A stretch of 64,000 bases of DNA from Macrocystis pyrifera. Taxonomy: Eukaryota > Sar > Phaeophyceae > Laminariales > Laminariaceae. Below, in pieces: positions 22,573 through 48,722 of this stretch. The notes beneath the pieces were generated by a model. The model saw only the letters and a list, made by a program, of their open reading frames with translations, was not told the origin of the DNA and ran no database searches. How positions within the stretch are numbered: position 1 is the first letter of the stretch; each line of letters opens with the position of its first letter. The stretch lies in the NCBI GenBank assembly GCA_031763025.1, contig JASSKH010000014.1:13277201-13341200 (forward strand). The letters run 5' to 3'. Both the position numbers and the translations under genes were made by a program.

Positions 22573-23408
22573 AAATCTCCTACCGCTGACCGTCTATACC
22601 ATCAACCAGCGTACCAAAGCAGACGTCTTGCGGCGCGGCGACTGTTTTCAACACGTTCTTGATATCGCGACGTTCGTTCGGTTTTCTGAGAGCCTGACTG
22701 TTCAGGGACGCCACACGCAAACACGAGTTGATTGAGTGGAAAACTGGTCTAGGATGGGAGTACTTGCTGCATAAGACACCACCTTTGTTCGGTATTCTGG
22801 GAGCGAGATTGTTCAAGGACGCCACATGAAAAAATACGAGTTGAGCGGAAAACTGTGGGGTGGGGAGTATTTGGCGAACACAGCCACAACCGTGGGGATA
22901 GACTACGGCGGCGATAGACTAATGACTGCTGTAATGACCTGGTATACTTACTCACTGGAGCTGGCGCGTCTGCTGATTATGAGGCAATGCCTACAGCAGT
23001 AAGGGGCTGGCCTGTGGCATTCACCTTATATACCCCGGGTGTTTGCTCGGGTGAACGTTTATAGAGAAGAATGGCCACCCTGGGTAGTGTACTGCTGTGG
23101 GGGTGTGGTGGACAAGATGGGGTGTGTTTTTTGTTCACACATTGCTGCTGTGTCATATACGGAGGTACAAGCAGTAGTTCTACGTGCCCTTTTGCAGGAC
23201 ATACACGAGCACTTAATCACACATGTATCATACCATACGAACTGAACCTACGGCAGCAGTACTCACCCGTGTGTTGTACTGCTGGACTGCTGTACTGCTG
23301 TTGTACGTGTGTATTGCATGGACTTCCACCCCCAGGGCAGTGATGTACAGCAGTAGGTGCAGCAGTAGGTACAGCAGTAGGTACATCAGCAGTAGTGCCG
23401 GTGCCCGC

Positions 23409-23484
23409 TTAACCCGTTTGAACCGCAGTCCCGTTTCGGGGAGAAGCACTCTAATTCCAAGTAATTTGTGTCCCAAACGGGTTA
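23409..23484. mobile_element. short palindromic MITE, family S, copy 1
   Basis: TTAACCCGTTTG at the left is inverted as CAAACGGGTTA at the right. The inside has GCAGTCCCGTTTCGGGG. Related to 25949-26046. Confidence 0.65.
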
Positions 23485-23950
23485 TCAAATGCTTGGCACA
23501 TACTGGTAACCGGTATTTATATCGCTACTGCTGTAGACGTAATATTATTTCTTGCAGTAGTGCCCAGTGGATACAACATAGCAGTATTGCCCACAGGGTC
23601 AAACAGCAGTGAGCAGGACTTTTTTGTTTCGAAAGTGATATCGTAGGGCTGGCATTGGCACAGTATTAATAGTATGTGCTGGCAGTAGTAATCTATTGGT
23701 TGACCCGGCAAGTATATTCGCGAGTAGTTTTATTTTTCGTGTTTTATGTCCAGAAAGCACGTCATATTACAGTACGGAAACCCGCCGAATATGTTTTTTG
23801 GGAGGAAGAGGGAGATCGGCATATCATCGCCACGCGTAGCACGCATCGGTCTTGATTTATTCTGTGTCGATGGCCGTACGTCGTAGTACCACCCCTGGCC
23901 AACGCGGTTTTGAGCCCCGCTTTGGATGGCAAGTTAAGCGAAAACGCAGT

Positions 23951-23952
<2 letters not shown>

Positions 23953-23988
<36 letters not shown>
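23953..23988. repeat. poly-C tract
   Basis: 36 consecutive C. Frames through it (poly-Pro or poly-Gly) are not genes. Confidence 0.85.
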
Positions 23989-23989
<1 letters not shown>

Positions 23990-24101
23990 CCTCCGGCAGC
24001 GCCTGTAGCGGGGCTTCCTCACCAGCCGGAGGAGGGCGATAGACCGAGCAAAGCTCAGCCGCCTCGCTCGGCGAGATGTACTGGTGCAATCGAGTGTGCA
24101 G

Positions 24102-24316
24102 CAGTGGGCGCCCGCTTTCAAGGAACATTTTGATGAGAAAAAAAGGCTCAGATCGGCACGAAAAATAACAAATTTGGGATAAAAAACACAGCTCAACAGT
24201 GGGACTCGGTCCAAATCCAATACAATCGAGTTGCATCAAGGTCGGAAAAAAGATTAAGACAAAGACATAAGAGCCTGGACACCAAATTGACGTTCCTCAA
24301 GACCGAGCGCCAACTG
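24102..24316. mobile_element. Tc1/mariner-like MITE, family C, copy 2 (inverted relative to copy 1)
   Basis: CAGTGGGCGC at the left and GCGCCAACTG at the right, followed by TA. The inside carries the reverse complement of copy 1, including AGCCTGGACACCAAATTGAC. Confidence 0.78.
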
Positions 24317-24346
24317 TACAGGGCATTGAATTTGACGACAGCTTTA

Positions 24347-24451
24347 TCACGGGGGACCATAGTTAGTAGGACCTACAGTACATACAAACCCCCATATATT
24401 TCCATTTTTTTACTAACAATATTTGGTCCTATTTAATATGGCCCCCCGTAA
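24347..24451. mobile_element. MITE family T, copy 3
   Basis: CACGGGGGACCATAGTTAG at the left and ATGGCCCCCCGTAA at the right, with the core ACTAACAATATTTGGTCC shared with copies 1 and 6. Confidence 0.8.
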
Positions 24452-25948
24452 TGGTGTAATGGCTAATGAGGGCGTTTCTTGGCCCCCCCCAGAGATAATT
24501 GGAACGACCCTAATGGAACGTTATTTTAGAATGCTATTTGCCACACGAATTGGTGCTGATTGGCTATGGAAAACGAATAGATTCAGTGCAACCGGAGAAA
24601 AACAGATGTACGAGGAAGAGGAAGAAGAAGTGTTGCACCCCTTTTTCTTTAGGATATATTAATAGGAGGACCGAACGGTCCGACTGAACGGGAACAAATA
24701 GCATATTGTTTGATGTAGATGGGCACCATCGAAATGGACGTCGACATCAAATTTCCATCAAATCGCCTCGGCATGTGCAACATATACCGTTCGCGCTGAT
24801 TCGGCTGGTGAGGCCCGGGAATCTGCATGGACCCAACCACCTTTTTTTTCATACAGAGTAACGGAACGAATGACCACGAGCAGCCTCGTTCCGTTCCGCT
24901 CGTTCTCATGGGTGCTTTTTGGAGGGGGTTAAGACACGCCCTGACCGAGTCAGCCATTTGCCCACCCCTATGATAGTCGTGCGTTTTCCTGATTTCGGTC
25001 GATTCTCCCTTGTGCCACATGATACGTGACAGATATCGTGATTTGCATCACTTTTTTGTGTTGTTTTGTTTTTCGCATTGTGTACGCTGCTCGAAACTAC
25101 TATTAATACAAAATATGTACGTACATCCTATGAATCACTTGTAGAGGAGAAAAAATGAGGAAAACTTCTATAGGTGGTCCGGACTTTCGGGGCTTCACAT
25201 CCTGATCCCAGCCGCACCCTGCCCTGATCCCGGCCGGATATTATTATCTCACTTCATTTGGTACCTTGCTCTTCCATGCACACGGTGCAGAAATTAAATT
25301 GGCTCTCCGCAGGAGCCGCCGGAGACCCACCAGCTACCCTGATCCCACCGATAGGCACCCCACCATGCTACCCTGATCCCATGTAGGCGGCGACGGTCGT
25401 CCGCAGCCACGAGAAACTAAAAACAATCGAAAAAAAAAACGAACTTGTCGCTCTTCATCGCGCAGCTGGCATCGAACCCGGAACCGATAGACAGCAAGGA
25501 GGTGTCGGTATATATATGTATGTATGTAAAGGCCCAGCACAAAACAGCAGTAGTAGTTTCGACTCGAAACCGAAGTAAAATTCCTGGGATCATGTTGCTG
25601 TCGTATGAGTGGTGGATACAAGCTCCATACCGTCCGTACAACACTGATATAATATTATCACGCCATTCAAAAGGGTGATGGATAAGATAACACACCCCAC
25701 CCCCTCGGACCGTTTTCTAAGTAAGCTGGTTTTTGTGGAGAACGGGGAGGCGGGGAGGGCGTACTGAGTACGACGAGCGAGGCGTCTATTAATAGATGCG
25801 AACTTCTCGACCAAATATTTCCAACAAAGCCGCCGTTTTCGCTGTCCTGTGTGTGCCCCCAATCATGTTGTGCAGGAAACCGGGTCTAAATAAAGTTCGT
25901 CCTCGTTCGTAGGCGGTCGGGTGTGTGTTTATCTTGCGCGTTAAAGCG
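24452..25948. other. non-coding or unassigned
   Basis: Frames of 79-123 codons in both orientations have no recognisable motif. GCTACCCTGATCCC is repeated at 25332 and 25367 with variants upstream. I see no gene. Confidence 0.45.
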
Positions 25949-26046
25949 TTAACTCCTTTAGTACCGCAGTCCCGATTTGGGGACAAACCAGTCTAATCCC
26001 AAGTGATTTGTCCCTGAAACGGGACTGCACTACTAAAAGGGTTGAA
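25949..26046. mobile_element. short palindromic MITE, family S, copy 2
   Basis: 98 bp with inverted ends GTTAACTCCTTTAGTACCGC and GCACTACTAAAAGGGTTGAA (imperfect). The core has two inverted GCAGTCCCG boxes. Confidence 0.7.
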
Positions 26047-26192
26047 CGGGTACGCGAGTGTGTAACATGACTAAACTGTCAGCCATTCGAGATCGACGAG
26101 TGGCGGGAGGGCTTTTTGTGGACTCCTGGCCACCTGGAATCGGAAGGGTTGTTTCGTCCTGTTTCTTCTTGTTTGAGGAGTTTGGTTTTTTC

Positions 26193-27075
26193 ACGTGTGT
26201 GTGTGTGTTCTTCACGTTAAACGGTTCTTCTACTCGTCGACATCCAGCAAGCCCGGTGTCCGTGCTGATTCTTCACCCTAGAAAGATACGAGCTCTGTGG
26301 TCACAGACTACGACAAAGAGGTAACACACCGTAATGCATTAATGTATTATTAATGTACACAGCAGCAGTATCTCGAGTGCGTGTGCGTTTTTTTTCCACA
26401 TTGTTGTGCCGTTTTTTCTACCCGTCGACGTACTGTAGTCGACACTGGTTGGCTGGGCTGGATGTGCTGGATGTGCTGGATGCTGGATGTCGACAGGTAG
26501 AAAGAGCGGTTCAGTGTGTGTGTGTGTTCTTCACATTAAACCGTTCTTCTACTCGTCGACATCCAGCAAGCCCAGTGTCCGTGCTGATCTGTGAAGAACA
26601 TACACTACCCCATCGACATCCAGCACAACCAGTGTCCGTGTCTCCGTGCCGATTCTCTAATTTTCGAGAGATAGAAGTTATTATTATTGAACTTGTATCT
26701 CTCCACCACAGAACTTGCTGCTTGCATCTCTCTAGGTTTGAAGAATCGGCACGGACACTGGTTGTGCTGGATGTCGACGCGTAGAAAGAACGTTTAATGT
26801 GAAGAAAACAACAACAACAACAACAACAGGATGGAAGAATCCGCACGGACATTGGTTGCGCGCGATGTCGACGGGCAGAAAGAACGGATTAATGTGTGTT
26901 CTTCACATTAAAGTTTGTGTGTGTTGTGTGTTCATTCACATTAAACCGTTCTTTCTACCCGTCGACATCGAGCGCAACCAGTGTCCGTGCCGATTCTACA
27001 CTGCTGTTCAATCCTAGAAGAGATACAGGTTCTGTGGTCACAAAGCTATGTACGCCACATAGAGATACTATGTTG
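26193..27075. repeat. nested cluster of repeat D in alternating orientation
   Basis: Plus copies lie at 26193-26345 and 26511-26598. A hairpin-like pair follows (26604-26660 plus with 26745-26805 minus), then a second pair (26825-26905 minus with 26925-27005 plus). All carry GTCGACATC(C/G)AGC and TTAAACCGTTCTT. Small runs such as (CAA)n separate them. No coding capacity. Confidence 0.8.
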
Positions 27076-29154
27076 CCACGTACCAGGTATGCAGTAAGCA
27101 CAGCAGTAGTGAGTCGGCAATGTAGTGCCATGTCATACACTGGATACGACAGGCACGACATACATATTCCATGACCTACAGAAACGAAACGAAACAAAGA
27201 AAAAAAAAAACTAGAAACTAAAAACAAAGAAGACAAATCGAAAGAAAAAAAAGAAGCAAGAATAAAATATACCAGGTATCAAACAAACTGCCTTGCCCTC
27301 CCCTTCAGGGGATGTACCAGACACTTGAAAAGAACGAGCCGGAAAAAATAGGAGAAAGAAGAAAAACACCGCTACTCGTCGTAAACAGCAGAGCAAGACT
27401 ACAGCAGTAAGAACAAAAGGACAACTAACAGGCAAACCAAAGCACAAAGCATCCTCCAGGTAGCGGCAGCAGTTTGTGGTACGAGCAGCATAGCCAGGTT
27501 CTCCCTGCTAGTCCGCCTGGTACCTTGCTACCTCTCTGCAGCCTCCGTCCTGCGTTCGTCAACTATGCCCGGCCCCTAGGCGTCAGACAATACGAAACAA
27601 GGAAAGCAGACCCGTCATCCACCCACGTCACCCGACTCCTTCAATAAGGCTTAGCAATCGAAGAAACAAGGAAGAGACATGAAGAAATAAAATGAAAATC
27701 ACAGAGGATCAGCGCAAGAAGAGAATTAAAAAAAATAATTACAATAAAAACGGCCTGTGGTGGTGTGTGGTGTGTGTGGTGGGTGTGGGTGCGGTTGTAC
27801 GTGGCACCAGCGCCAGCACGCCTGATAACTATTAATAATAAAGGCCGAAAGGCTGATAATCGATGTCGAAGGGGCTCTTCCCTCCTGCTGTAGGAACGGG
27901 TACGTACTTATTCATATACCAGGTACCAGGTACGTATATAATATATAGTATATAATATATAGTATACATATTCGTACTATATTATATTCTGATTTGGTAT
28001 TGTGCGATTTTTGCTGTGCCGACCACACAACCACAGCAGGGGCGCGAGCGGTTCCGGGTATCGACGCTCAAAAAAAGCAATAACAACTAAAAAACGACGG
28101 GGGTGGGAACTGCGACGGCGATGAGACGATAGAATCATTTGACTATTAATGATTGATGTTGATAGTCCTTATATAACCTAATGATAATAATGGTAATACA
28201 ATAATGCTGTATGAATCGTTTTAACTGGTATAATACCTGGTGCTGCTGGACCTATTGTTAATGTTAATATCAATAGTATATAGCTGTTGTAACACCGACC
28301 TCTTGCGAAGTTTTTTAATGAACAGTACCAGGTAAAGTGAAGCTGGATGGATGGATGACTCTGATGTCAATTATGAGGACTCCTTGAATTATGTATTATT
28401 GATGCTGACAGGGTCCTTCCCAGTTCCATTTCGGGACTGATTGGTACCAGATATTGAAAATAGGTACAGCAGTCATAGATAGGGGCGGACTATCAACCTT
28501 TTTTTTTGTCGACGCTGAACCGCTAAGCCGTGGGGGGGGCGCGTTCTGAGCGCTGACGCATCTATTTATCTTGACTCCGTTGCAAAGCGCGGCGAGGACC
28601 TCGGGGCTATATTTACGCTCGACACCACCGTCCGCGAAACACGCAAAATAGCAAAACACCCTGCCCTTAGAATGCCTCCCCACCCCAGAGAACCACCAAC
28701 CACCCCGCCCCCGGCCGGTGATGCAAAGAAGGGAAAATTGAATGACAAGCATGGCAAGTTTGCGAGTTTTCATCACCGGGGTACGTTATTATTAATAATA
28801 GATGCCTTTACCAGGGGCAACCACCCCGCGTGATGAAGTAACAGATAAGGAAAACGCGATTTTGCTTCGTGCTTCCCGGTGTGGTTTCTTCAACATAGTA
28901 CCACTTTGGTCGCAAATATAATAGACTTATATGCTTCAAGAATGGAGACTTAGTGTTCCTTATATTTGCGGTCAGAGTGAATAGACGGTGCTAAGACGCA
29001 CGCCCTGTGGGACGAATTTCAGAGCCGAGTTTTCTCTGAAACAAGAGAGGGGGGGGGGAGGCACACACACGGCGAAAAATGGAGTCTGTGCGGTACAATG
29101 CACTACACTACACTACTGTACGGTATGGGCCGAAACCGGTGCACGAGTAAAAAA
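27076..29154. other. non-coding, A-rich
   Basis: A-rich 27180-27260 and TATATA/TATAGTATA repeats at 27930-27985 dominate. A minus-strand 126-codon frame at 28396-28776 has no family features. I see no gene. Confidence 0.5.
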
Positions 29155-29260
29155 TTACGGGGGACCATAGTAAATAAGACCTACGGTACACACAAAACCT
29201 ATATATTTAACTATTGTTTTCCAACACTATTTTGGTCCTATTTACCATGGTGCTCCGTAA
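29155..29260. mobile_element. MITE family T, copy 4
   Basis: TTACGGGGGACCATAGTAAA at the left and CCATGGTGCTCCGTAA at the right, with the core TATATATTTAACT. The right end is slightly worn. Confidence 0.78.
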
Positions 29261-29369
29261 TAAATAGTGTGTTGGGCGAAGGTAGCTTAATCCACATTTC
29301 CCAACAGAAGGAGGGTCTGAAAATCAAGAACTGGCGTGTATGCTTCTCACTGCAGCAGTAAACCCCGCC

Positions 29370-30150
29370 CCTTCTTCGTGGCGCTTGTTCAGTTCGAAAC
29401 CCACCCCTCGCCTCGTCCAGACATTCAGTGAGTAGCCCCCGCCTGCTCGGTGAAAACCCGATATTGTAGGGATACGAGGCTCTGTGGTCATACGACGACG
29501 GCCATGCATGATATCGAATACCCCCCCCCCCCCCCTCCGCTCCCAATGCCACTTCGTAATCGTCGTCGTCCCTGTTTTTTCCTTGGCATTTATCGTCTTG
29601 TCGCTTCCTCCCCCAATCCCCCCCCCCCCGCCCCCTGTTATATATATTATATATGGGTTGGGTTGGCGTCGGTTGGCAACGACACTGTAAAACATGCCGC
29701 TCACTACGTGAGCTTGACAACCAGGGTACCGTTTTTTTTTTGTTTTTTTTTTTTGGCGGTCGCCCACAGCTGGTCGTCGAGTTAGATCATTTGTGCGAGG
29801 TACAGAACCTTTACTCTGCACAAGGGAATTGATCGTATCACGTAGTGTTCAAGGTAAGCCACCCAAGAGGCAGTTACATAGTACTCCCATTGCTGTCTCT
29901 GGAAGTGGCTACACCGGAAATTAAACTAACTCATTGAAGCTGTCATCCATGTGCAAGTCCGCCTCACAAGCGGTTCTTAGTAGGATGCAGCTCACCCTTC
30001 ATGCAACTCGCCGTACACCTCACGGCGCTTCGCGCTTGGTGCAAGCAATGTCTGCCTGGTCGGTGAAAACCCGACATGCTCCGTCCCGGCATTGTAGGGA
30101 TGCGAGGGTCTATGGTCATACGACTACGGCCATGCATGAGATCGAGTACA
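29370..30150. repeat. dispersed repeat C, two copies (third at 39340-39505)
   Basis: 29440-29520 and 29985-30150 share CGGTGAAAACCCGA, CATTGTAGGGAT, ATACGAC(G/T)ACGGCCATGCAT and a following C-run. A more diverged version is at 39415-39505 (TTGGTGAAAGCCC, GAGACTACGGCC). All three lie in or just before the LRR gene. The mobilisation mechanism is unknown; possibly a SINE body. Confidence 0.6.
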
Positions 30151-30434
30151 TCTCTCCTATCGAGTACACCCCCCCCCCCCCCCCCCCCCTGCCTCCATCT
30201 GAATGTCATTTTTTTCGGTTGGTAAATCTCGTCGTCGTCGTCCCCTCCTCCCCCCCTATCGTGTCCTTGGCCTCTTTCATTCCCCCTCCCCCCCCCCCCC
30301 CTCAATGTTTCCGTTTTTTTTTTTCGGTTAGTAACACTCGTCGCCTTCGTCGTTGCCCCCCCCTCCCGCCCCTGTGGTTTCCTTTGCATGTTTCGTCCTG
30401 TCGCATCCTGCCTCTTGTTCCCCCCCCATCCCAG

Positions 30435-42251
<11,817 letters not shown>

Positions 42252-43012
42252 CTTATCGGGCGGACTGGGACATACTGCGGCGTTTTGCTTCTCCCAATGC
42301 CGCCGACGCCGTTGCCGTTGCCGCCTTCGCGCACACCGTAACGCCTTTTTAATTGCGGGGGGGGCGGGGGGGGGGGGCGTTTAGTGTAATTGTGGGGACT
42401 CATCGAAACTAGGATAGAAGACACGCTCGACCGACCGACTGCATGGTTTGTTGGCTTTAGACCGGCTGTGTGGTTGTTGGTTCTTGTTTGGGAATTTTCC
42501 GCGTTTCTTTTTTGGTTCCCTCCTACCGTCGTCGCCGTCTCCCACACACGAAAGTAAAGCGTCTTTTTGGCTGTAGGGACAGGGTGACCGCGGGAGTGGC
42601 CTTAGCAGTTTTTTTCGGGGGCACGGGGGTTTTCCACGTTTTAGCTCGCTTTGGGGGGCGTTCATGTTTTAGTTCGTTGAGGGGGACGGGGGGGGGGGTC
42701 ATGTATCGTTTAACTCGTTGAGAGGTAAGAAAATACGCTCGGTCGACCGTACGGGTTTTGTCGGCTCTGTATAGGGGTTGCCGCGCCGCTTTAGTCCTCC
42801 GCCCGCCATCGTCACACACGCGAAGGTATCGCCTTTTTTCCGGGGGGAGGGGCGCCGAGCGGGGTGGGGGGGATGGGGGACCGTTCATGTTGTAGCCACA
42901 TTAGTTTAGGGAGCGTCAGTGTTAGTTAGTTGGGGCATTCAGTGTAGGTCGTCAAGTTGGTATTCATGTTTTAGCTCTTTCAGAGATTTTAGTTTGCGAA
43001 GCACGTGCGCAA
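42252..43012. other. 3' flank of the LRR gene, no gene recognised
   Basis: G-rich and C-rich runs (42355-42380) and two loosely repeated segments, around 42420-42720 and 42725-42900 (AAGAA/GACACGCTCGACCGACC and AAGAAAATACGCTCGGTCGACC). A duplicated 3' flank is possible. Confidence 0.4.
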
Positions 43013-43215
43013 GCGGTTGATGAATCGGTTGGTTGATTCATTGATAGATTGGTTGGTCGATTAATGGATTGATTGGTCGACTGATTCGTTGGTTGATTGA
43101 TTAATTGATTGAGTGATTGATGGATCGCTTTGTTTGTTGATTGATTGATTAGTTGACCAATTGGTTGATTGGTTGATTGATCGGTTGATTGATTGATCGG
43201 TTGGTTGGTTGGTTG
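43013..43215. repeat. GATTGATTGGTT minisatellite
   Basis: About 200 bp of 4- and 12-bp units (TTGATTGATTGGTTGGTCGA and similar). Confidence 0.9.
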
Positions 43216-45447
<2,232 letters not shown>

Positions 45448-45654
45448 CTACAGCACCAAGTAAGAAACATAAGTAAGAAACATAAATGTTGGGGGTTTTT
45501 TGGCAGGAAGGGCGCGTTCTTCACTACATTTCAGCAAAACAACCTCCGATTTGTTGTTTAGCTGTGAGTCTAAAGTCGTTGTGCTCGCTTCCTGCGCAAT
45601 TGGTGTCCTGCCTTGTAAGGCAAAAAGCAACAAAACAATCGCGACGGATTCCAT
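45448..45654 (-). CDS. small ORF with a signal-peptide-like start
   Basis: 68 codons from an ATG in good context (AATCATGG). It begins MESVAIVLLLFALQGRTPIA, a good secretion-signal shape, with a plausible cleavage before QEAS. Then comes a polar Thr/Ser/Asn segment with one Cys and a hydrophobic end. It could be the first exon of a secreted-protein gene, with a donor-like GTAGTG after the Lys-Cys region, or a chance frame. No homologue is recognised. Confidence 0.3.
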   Translation of the reverse strand: MESVAIVLLLFALQGRTPIAQEASTTTLDSQLNNKSEVVLLKCSEERALPAKKPPTFMFLTYVSYLVL

Positions 45655-46129
45655 GATTATCGTGTCCCAGCCGTGGCGGGCAAGAGCCAGGTTTGGATCG
45701 AAGTGCTGGAACTACGAACGGTACCTACCCAAGATACACGCGATGTGGGGTGTACTGTTAATAATAAAGATTCGTGATACGGAGGTGGTGGCGGTTGCAG
45801 CGGCGGTGGTGTTTCGCTGCTCGTAGCGTGACGTTCGTTTGTGCGAGAGAGGCAGATGTGTCGCAAGACTGGCGCAGCTTCTTCTACCCTCCCCGGTTTC
45901 GGTGGGTGGGGGGGGGGGGGAGTATCATCACCCACACGGCTATTATGGACTAATAAATGTTACTACAGTATTAATATGTACGTACCAAGCGTTTCATACA
46001 ACCCAAACGACGAGCCAGAAATGCACAACCTTTCTTTGTGAGGCCGAGGTTTCACCATATAGTAGTGTGGCGTTTGGCGGGGATCGATACCCAAAACATA
46101 CGTATTGCCTAAATGATATCGGCCAGCAG

Positions 46130-46432
46130 ACCCGGGGGGGGCTTTGTTGTTGTTTGTAGCAGCTCGCCATGTCTTGTCCAGTGACTGCGTCCTTGCAAAT
46201 TATGTCTTCTTTCTTACATTGCTTGCTTGCTTGCGTATTCTGCAGCGTTGTAGTCGTAATTGTCACAGGTCTCCGGGGGGGGGGATTTTATTGTTATTTA
46301 TAGCAGTTCACCTTTTTTTGTCCAATGAATTCGTCCTTGTAGATTACGGTATGTCTCTCTTCCTTCTTATTTGCTTGCGTGCTTGCTTGCGTGTACTGCA
46401 GCGATGTAGTCGCACTTGTTACAGGTCCTGCG
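46130..46432. repeat. tandem duplication, about 2 x 147 bp
   Basis: Both halves contain TTGTCCA(G/A)TGA, a TTGCTTGCTTGCGT run, CTGCAGCG(T/A)TGTAGTCG and CACAGGTC or TACAGGTC. They are roughly 75-80 percent alike by eye. Confidence 0.75.
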
Positions 46433-48236
46433 GTACCTATGATACAATATCTCTGGCTGTATGCAGGATGTCGTGGGGTTTCCTGAATTTCGCTGCTTCC
46501 TTTGTGCGCTATTAGTACGTAGGGGGTAGAGGACGGATGACTATTAGGTGTTTTTCGAAGAACGAGCGTGGTGTGCCATTGTATCGTAGCCTTCTGCATC
46601 CAATCTTTTTTTTTTTGCTCTATCTTCAGCTATCGATTGTGATTGGTTGTTGTTTTGTTGATGGGTTTGATTGGTTGGTTGTGTGGTTTGTTTTATTATT
46701 AGGATTAATTATTTGTAGTAGGACTGGAGGTTGCACCGCTACTACTGGCTTTCACATAATTCGTACTGGTACCAGGTATATAGTATACACATCGATGAGG
46801 GTTATACGAACCGGCGAGTACTCGTATGCATGAACACCGTGATTTTCTTTTTTTGGCGGGCACGGTCTGATTGAATCTGCTTTGTTGTGCAATGTTGTTG
46901 TGGGCGCAGGCAAGCAAGTATTTATTTGGACGTCTATCACATGCACGAGCGAGAGAACGCAATGCAGATGATGATTTGCGTTTTTTATCGATCTACTACT
47001 TATCATGATGAGGTGTGGGTGAAGGGCGCTGGTTGGCTTAACTACCTCGCTGCAGGGTTAATCCGATTTACCCTCGGATTGGCTCATCATGTTGCCTCAA
47101 CGACGGACGGGAGCCGGGGGTGATGAAGACAGCATGCATGCGACGTGTCAATGACGATTTGTTTTTTTCATTTTCTGGTTGACCGGTGGTTGACTTAGGT
47201 TCATTGATCGACTGAACAACGGTGGCTGAAGTTTCGTTTCTTTAATAATAATAATAATAATAATAGTAAGTATGGGTCTCACGAAAGCTCCGACGGCACC
47301 TTGCTTATCGGATGAACAACGAACTGGTCAACTATTAATATTATTGATAACTATTGTAGTCCCGAAAAGCGGGGTAAATCTGATTGCCATCCGGGACTCA
47401 TTTCTGCTGGCAGTTAGTTGTAGTTCGCAACGAACTATCAATGTTGTAAGCAATATTTTACAGGGTCAGCAGAAAGAGAGATACTGTAGGTCCAGCTCAG
47501 GCCTGATGCTTGAGTTGGTGTTGTTGCTGAAGTGTTGATGTAGCGTGCGGGTTGGTGCAGATCGTGCATGGTTCATGTGGCATGATTTTCTGCTCTTCTT
47601 GGTATGCTACGAACACCCCATTTAAATAGATATATATACAATCCTTCGCGACGCCTGAGAGCGATGCATTTGCTTCCGACTCCGTATTGAATTTAGGCTG
47701 GATTCCAGACGCCTTCGCTTTCCTGGCTTCGTGCTTGCTTTTTCGACCGCTTTCCTCGAGGGTCGCGCTCGCAGGGCTCCGACGGTGTTCGCCCGTGCGC
47801 GCGTCTCCAAGTCTCGCGCCACCGACGAGCGCGGCGACCCCGAACTCGAAGGATCTTTGCTGGGGCGAGGAGACACGGAGGTTCTATTTTCTTCGGTCCT
47901 GGAGATTTGTTTCGCTGTTGTTCCTCCGCGAAGAGCTTAATATTTGTTGTGACAGACCTGATCTTACTAATTAGCTTTTTTTCTCTCTGAGGTTCGATCT
48001 CACAGCCTTGCTGATGCTACCGCTTTCTCCCGACTCCCTTGCTTTGCGGGCCGCCATCGGCCTGTTCGACCCCCTCGGTCTTGCCTTACTCGGTGGCTGC
48101 CTTCCGTTGCCCCTCTCTCTTCGCGGGTCGACTACACGCGCCTTCTCGGGGTATCGCTCCGTTCTCAGTTCTTGGTACCAGATCGATGGATATCCCGGTG
48201 ATATGTTTGGTGTTTTATAATTCGGCACGTCATTTG
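46433..48236. other. unassigned, with a GC-rich block at 47690-48200
   Basis: (AAT)n lies at 47246-47266. The GC-rich block has short open frames in both directions but no complete domain. See rejected items. Confidence 0.35.
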
Positions 48237-48722
48237 TTTTCGCCGGTGGAATGGAATGAAGGTTGTTTGAGAGTGAAGTCGGCCGAGTGTTGAGAGTTCG
48301 AAAAGAAAGCCGACCAATCACATCGGAGGATATCATACAGGTGGTCGTATATGCTCGCACTGTCTACTGCTGTGCTGCTGCTTCAAGGGCTGATCTCTGG
48401 AGGCGCATTGAAATACAACTTCAGTAGCAGCAGTACAGTAATATTAATAGTTGAGAGGCGTTCTACTTCGAATATGTACGTACAAAGCTTTGTTTTCGCC
48501 GGTCGAATTGAATGAAGGTTGTTGGAAAGTCGGCCAAGTGTTGTGAGTTCGGTAAGAAAAACCGACCAATCGCATTGGAGGATATCATACGTGGTCGTAC
48601 ATGCTCGACTGTCTACTGCCGCAAGGTCTGATCTCTGGAGGCGCATTGAGATACGAGTCCTACTACAGGCAGCAGCAGTACAGTAGTTCAGAAGTGTTTT
48701 ATTTCGAATATTATGTACAAAG
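48237..48722. repeat. tandem duplication, about 2 x 255 bp
   Basis: Copies start at TTTTCGCCGGT (48238 and 48493) and share GAATGAAGGTTGTT, GGAGGATATCATAC, GTCTACTGC and GATCTCTGGAGGCGCATTGA. The first copy holds an extra GCTGTGCTGCTGC insertion. Confidence 0.85.

Larger units (their letters stand above)
22573..24101. other. non-coding, microrepeats
   Basis: Four TACAGCAGTAGG-type units lie at 23342-23400. Two related boxes of GAC(G)CCACA(C/T)G(A/C)AAA(C/A) sit at 22707 and 22815. A poly-C tract is at 23953-23988. No gene. Confidence 0.5.

Noticed and set aside
24423-24662. 79-codon acidic ORF
   Set aside because: Begins inside a MITE end and the acidic run is a GAA repeat; no motif.
28751-28780. 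MASLRVFITG before a GTACGT donor, resembling a short first exon
   Set aside because: Phase 0, so it cannot join the LRR gene, and no other downstream exon is found.
30388-30434. ATG directly upstream as the start of the LRR gene
   Set aside because: It is out of frame with exon 1, and the pyrimidine tract plus CAG there is a good acceptor.
47690-48200. Peptide reminiscent of the FDPLGL segment after the RT of Pao/BEL elements
   Set aside because: Only a dozen residues match the idea and nothing else of such an element is present. At most a very old fragment.
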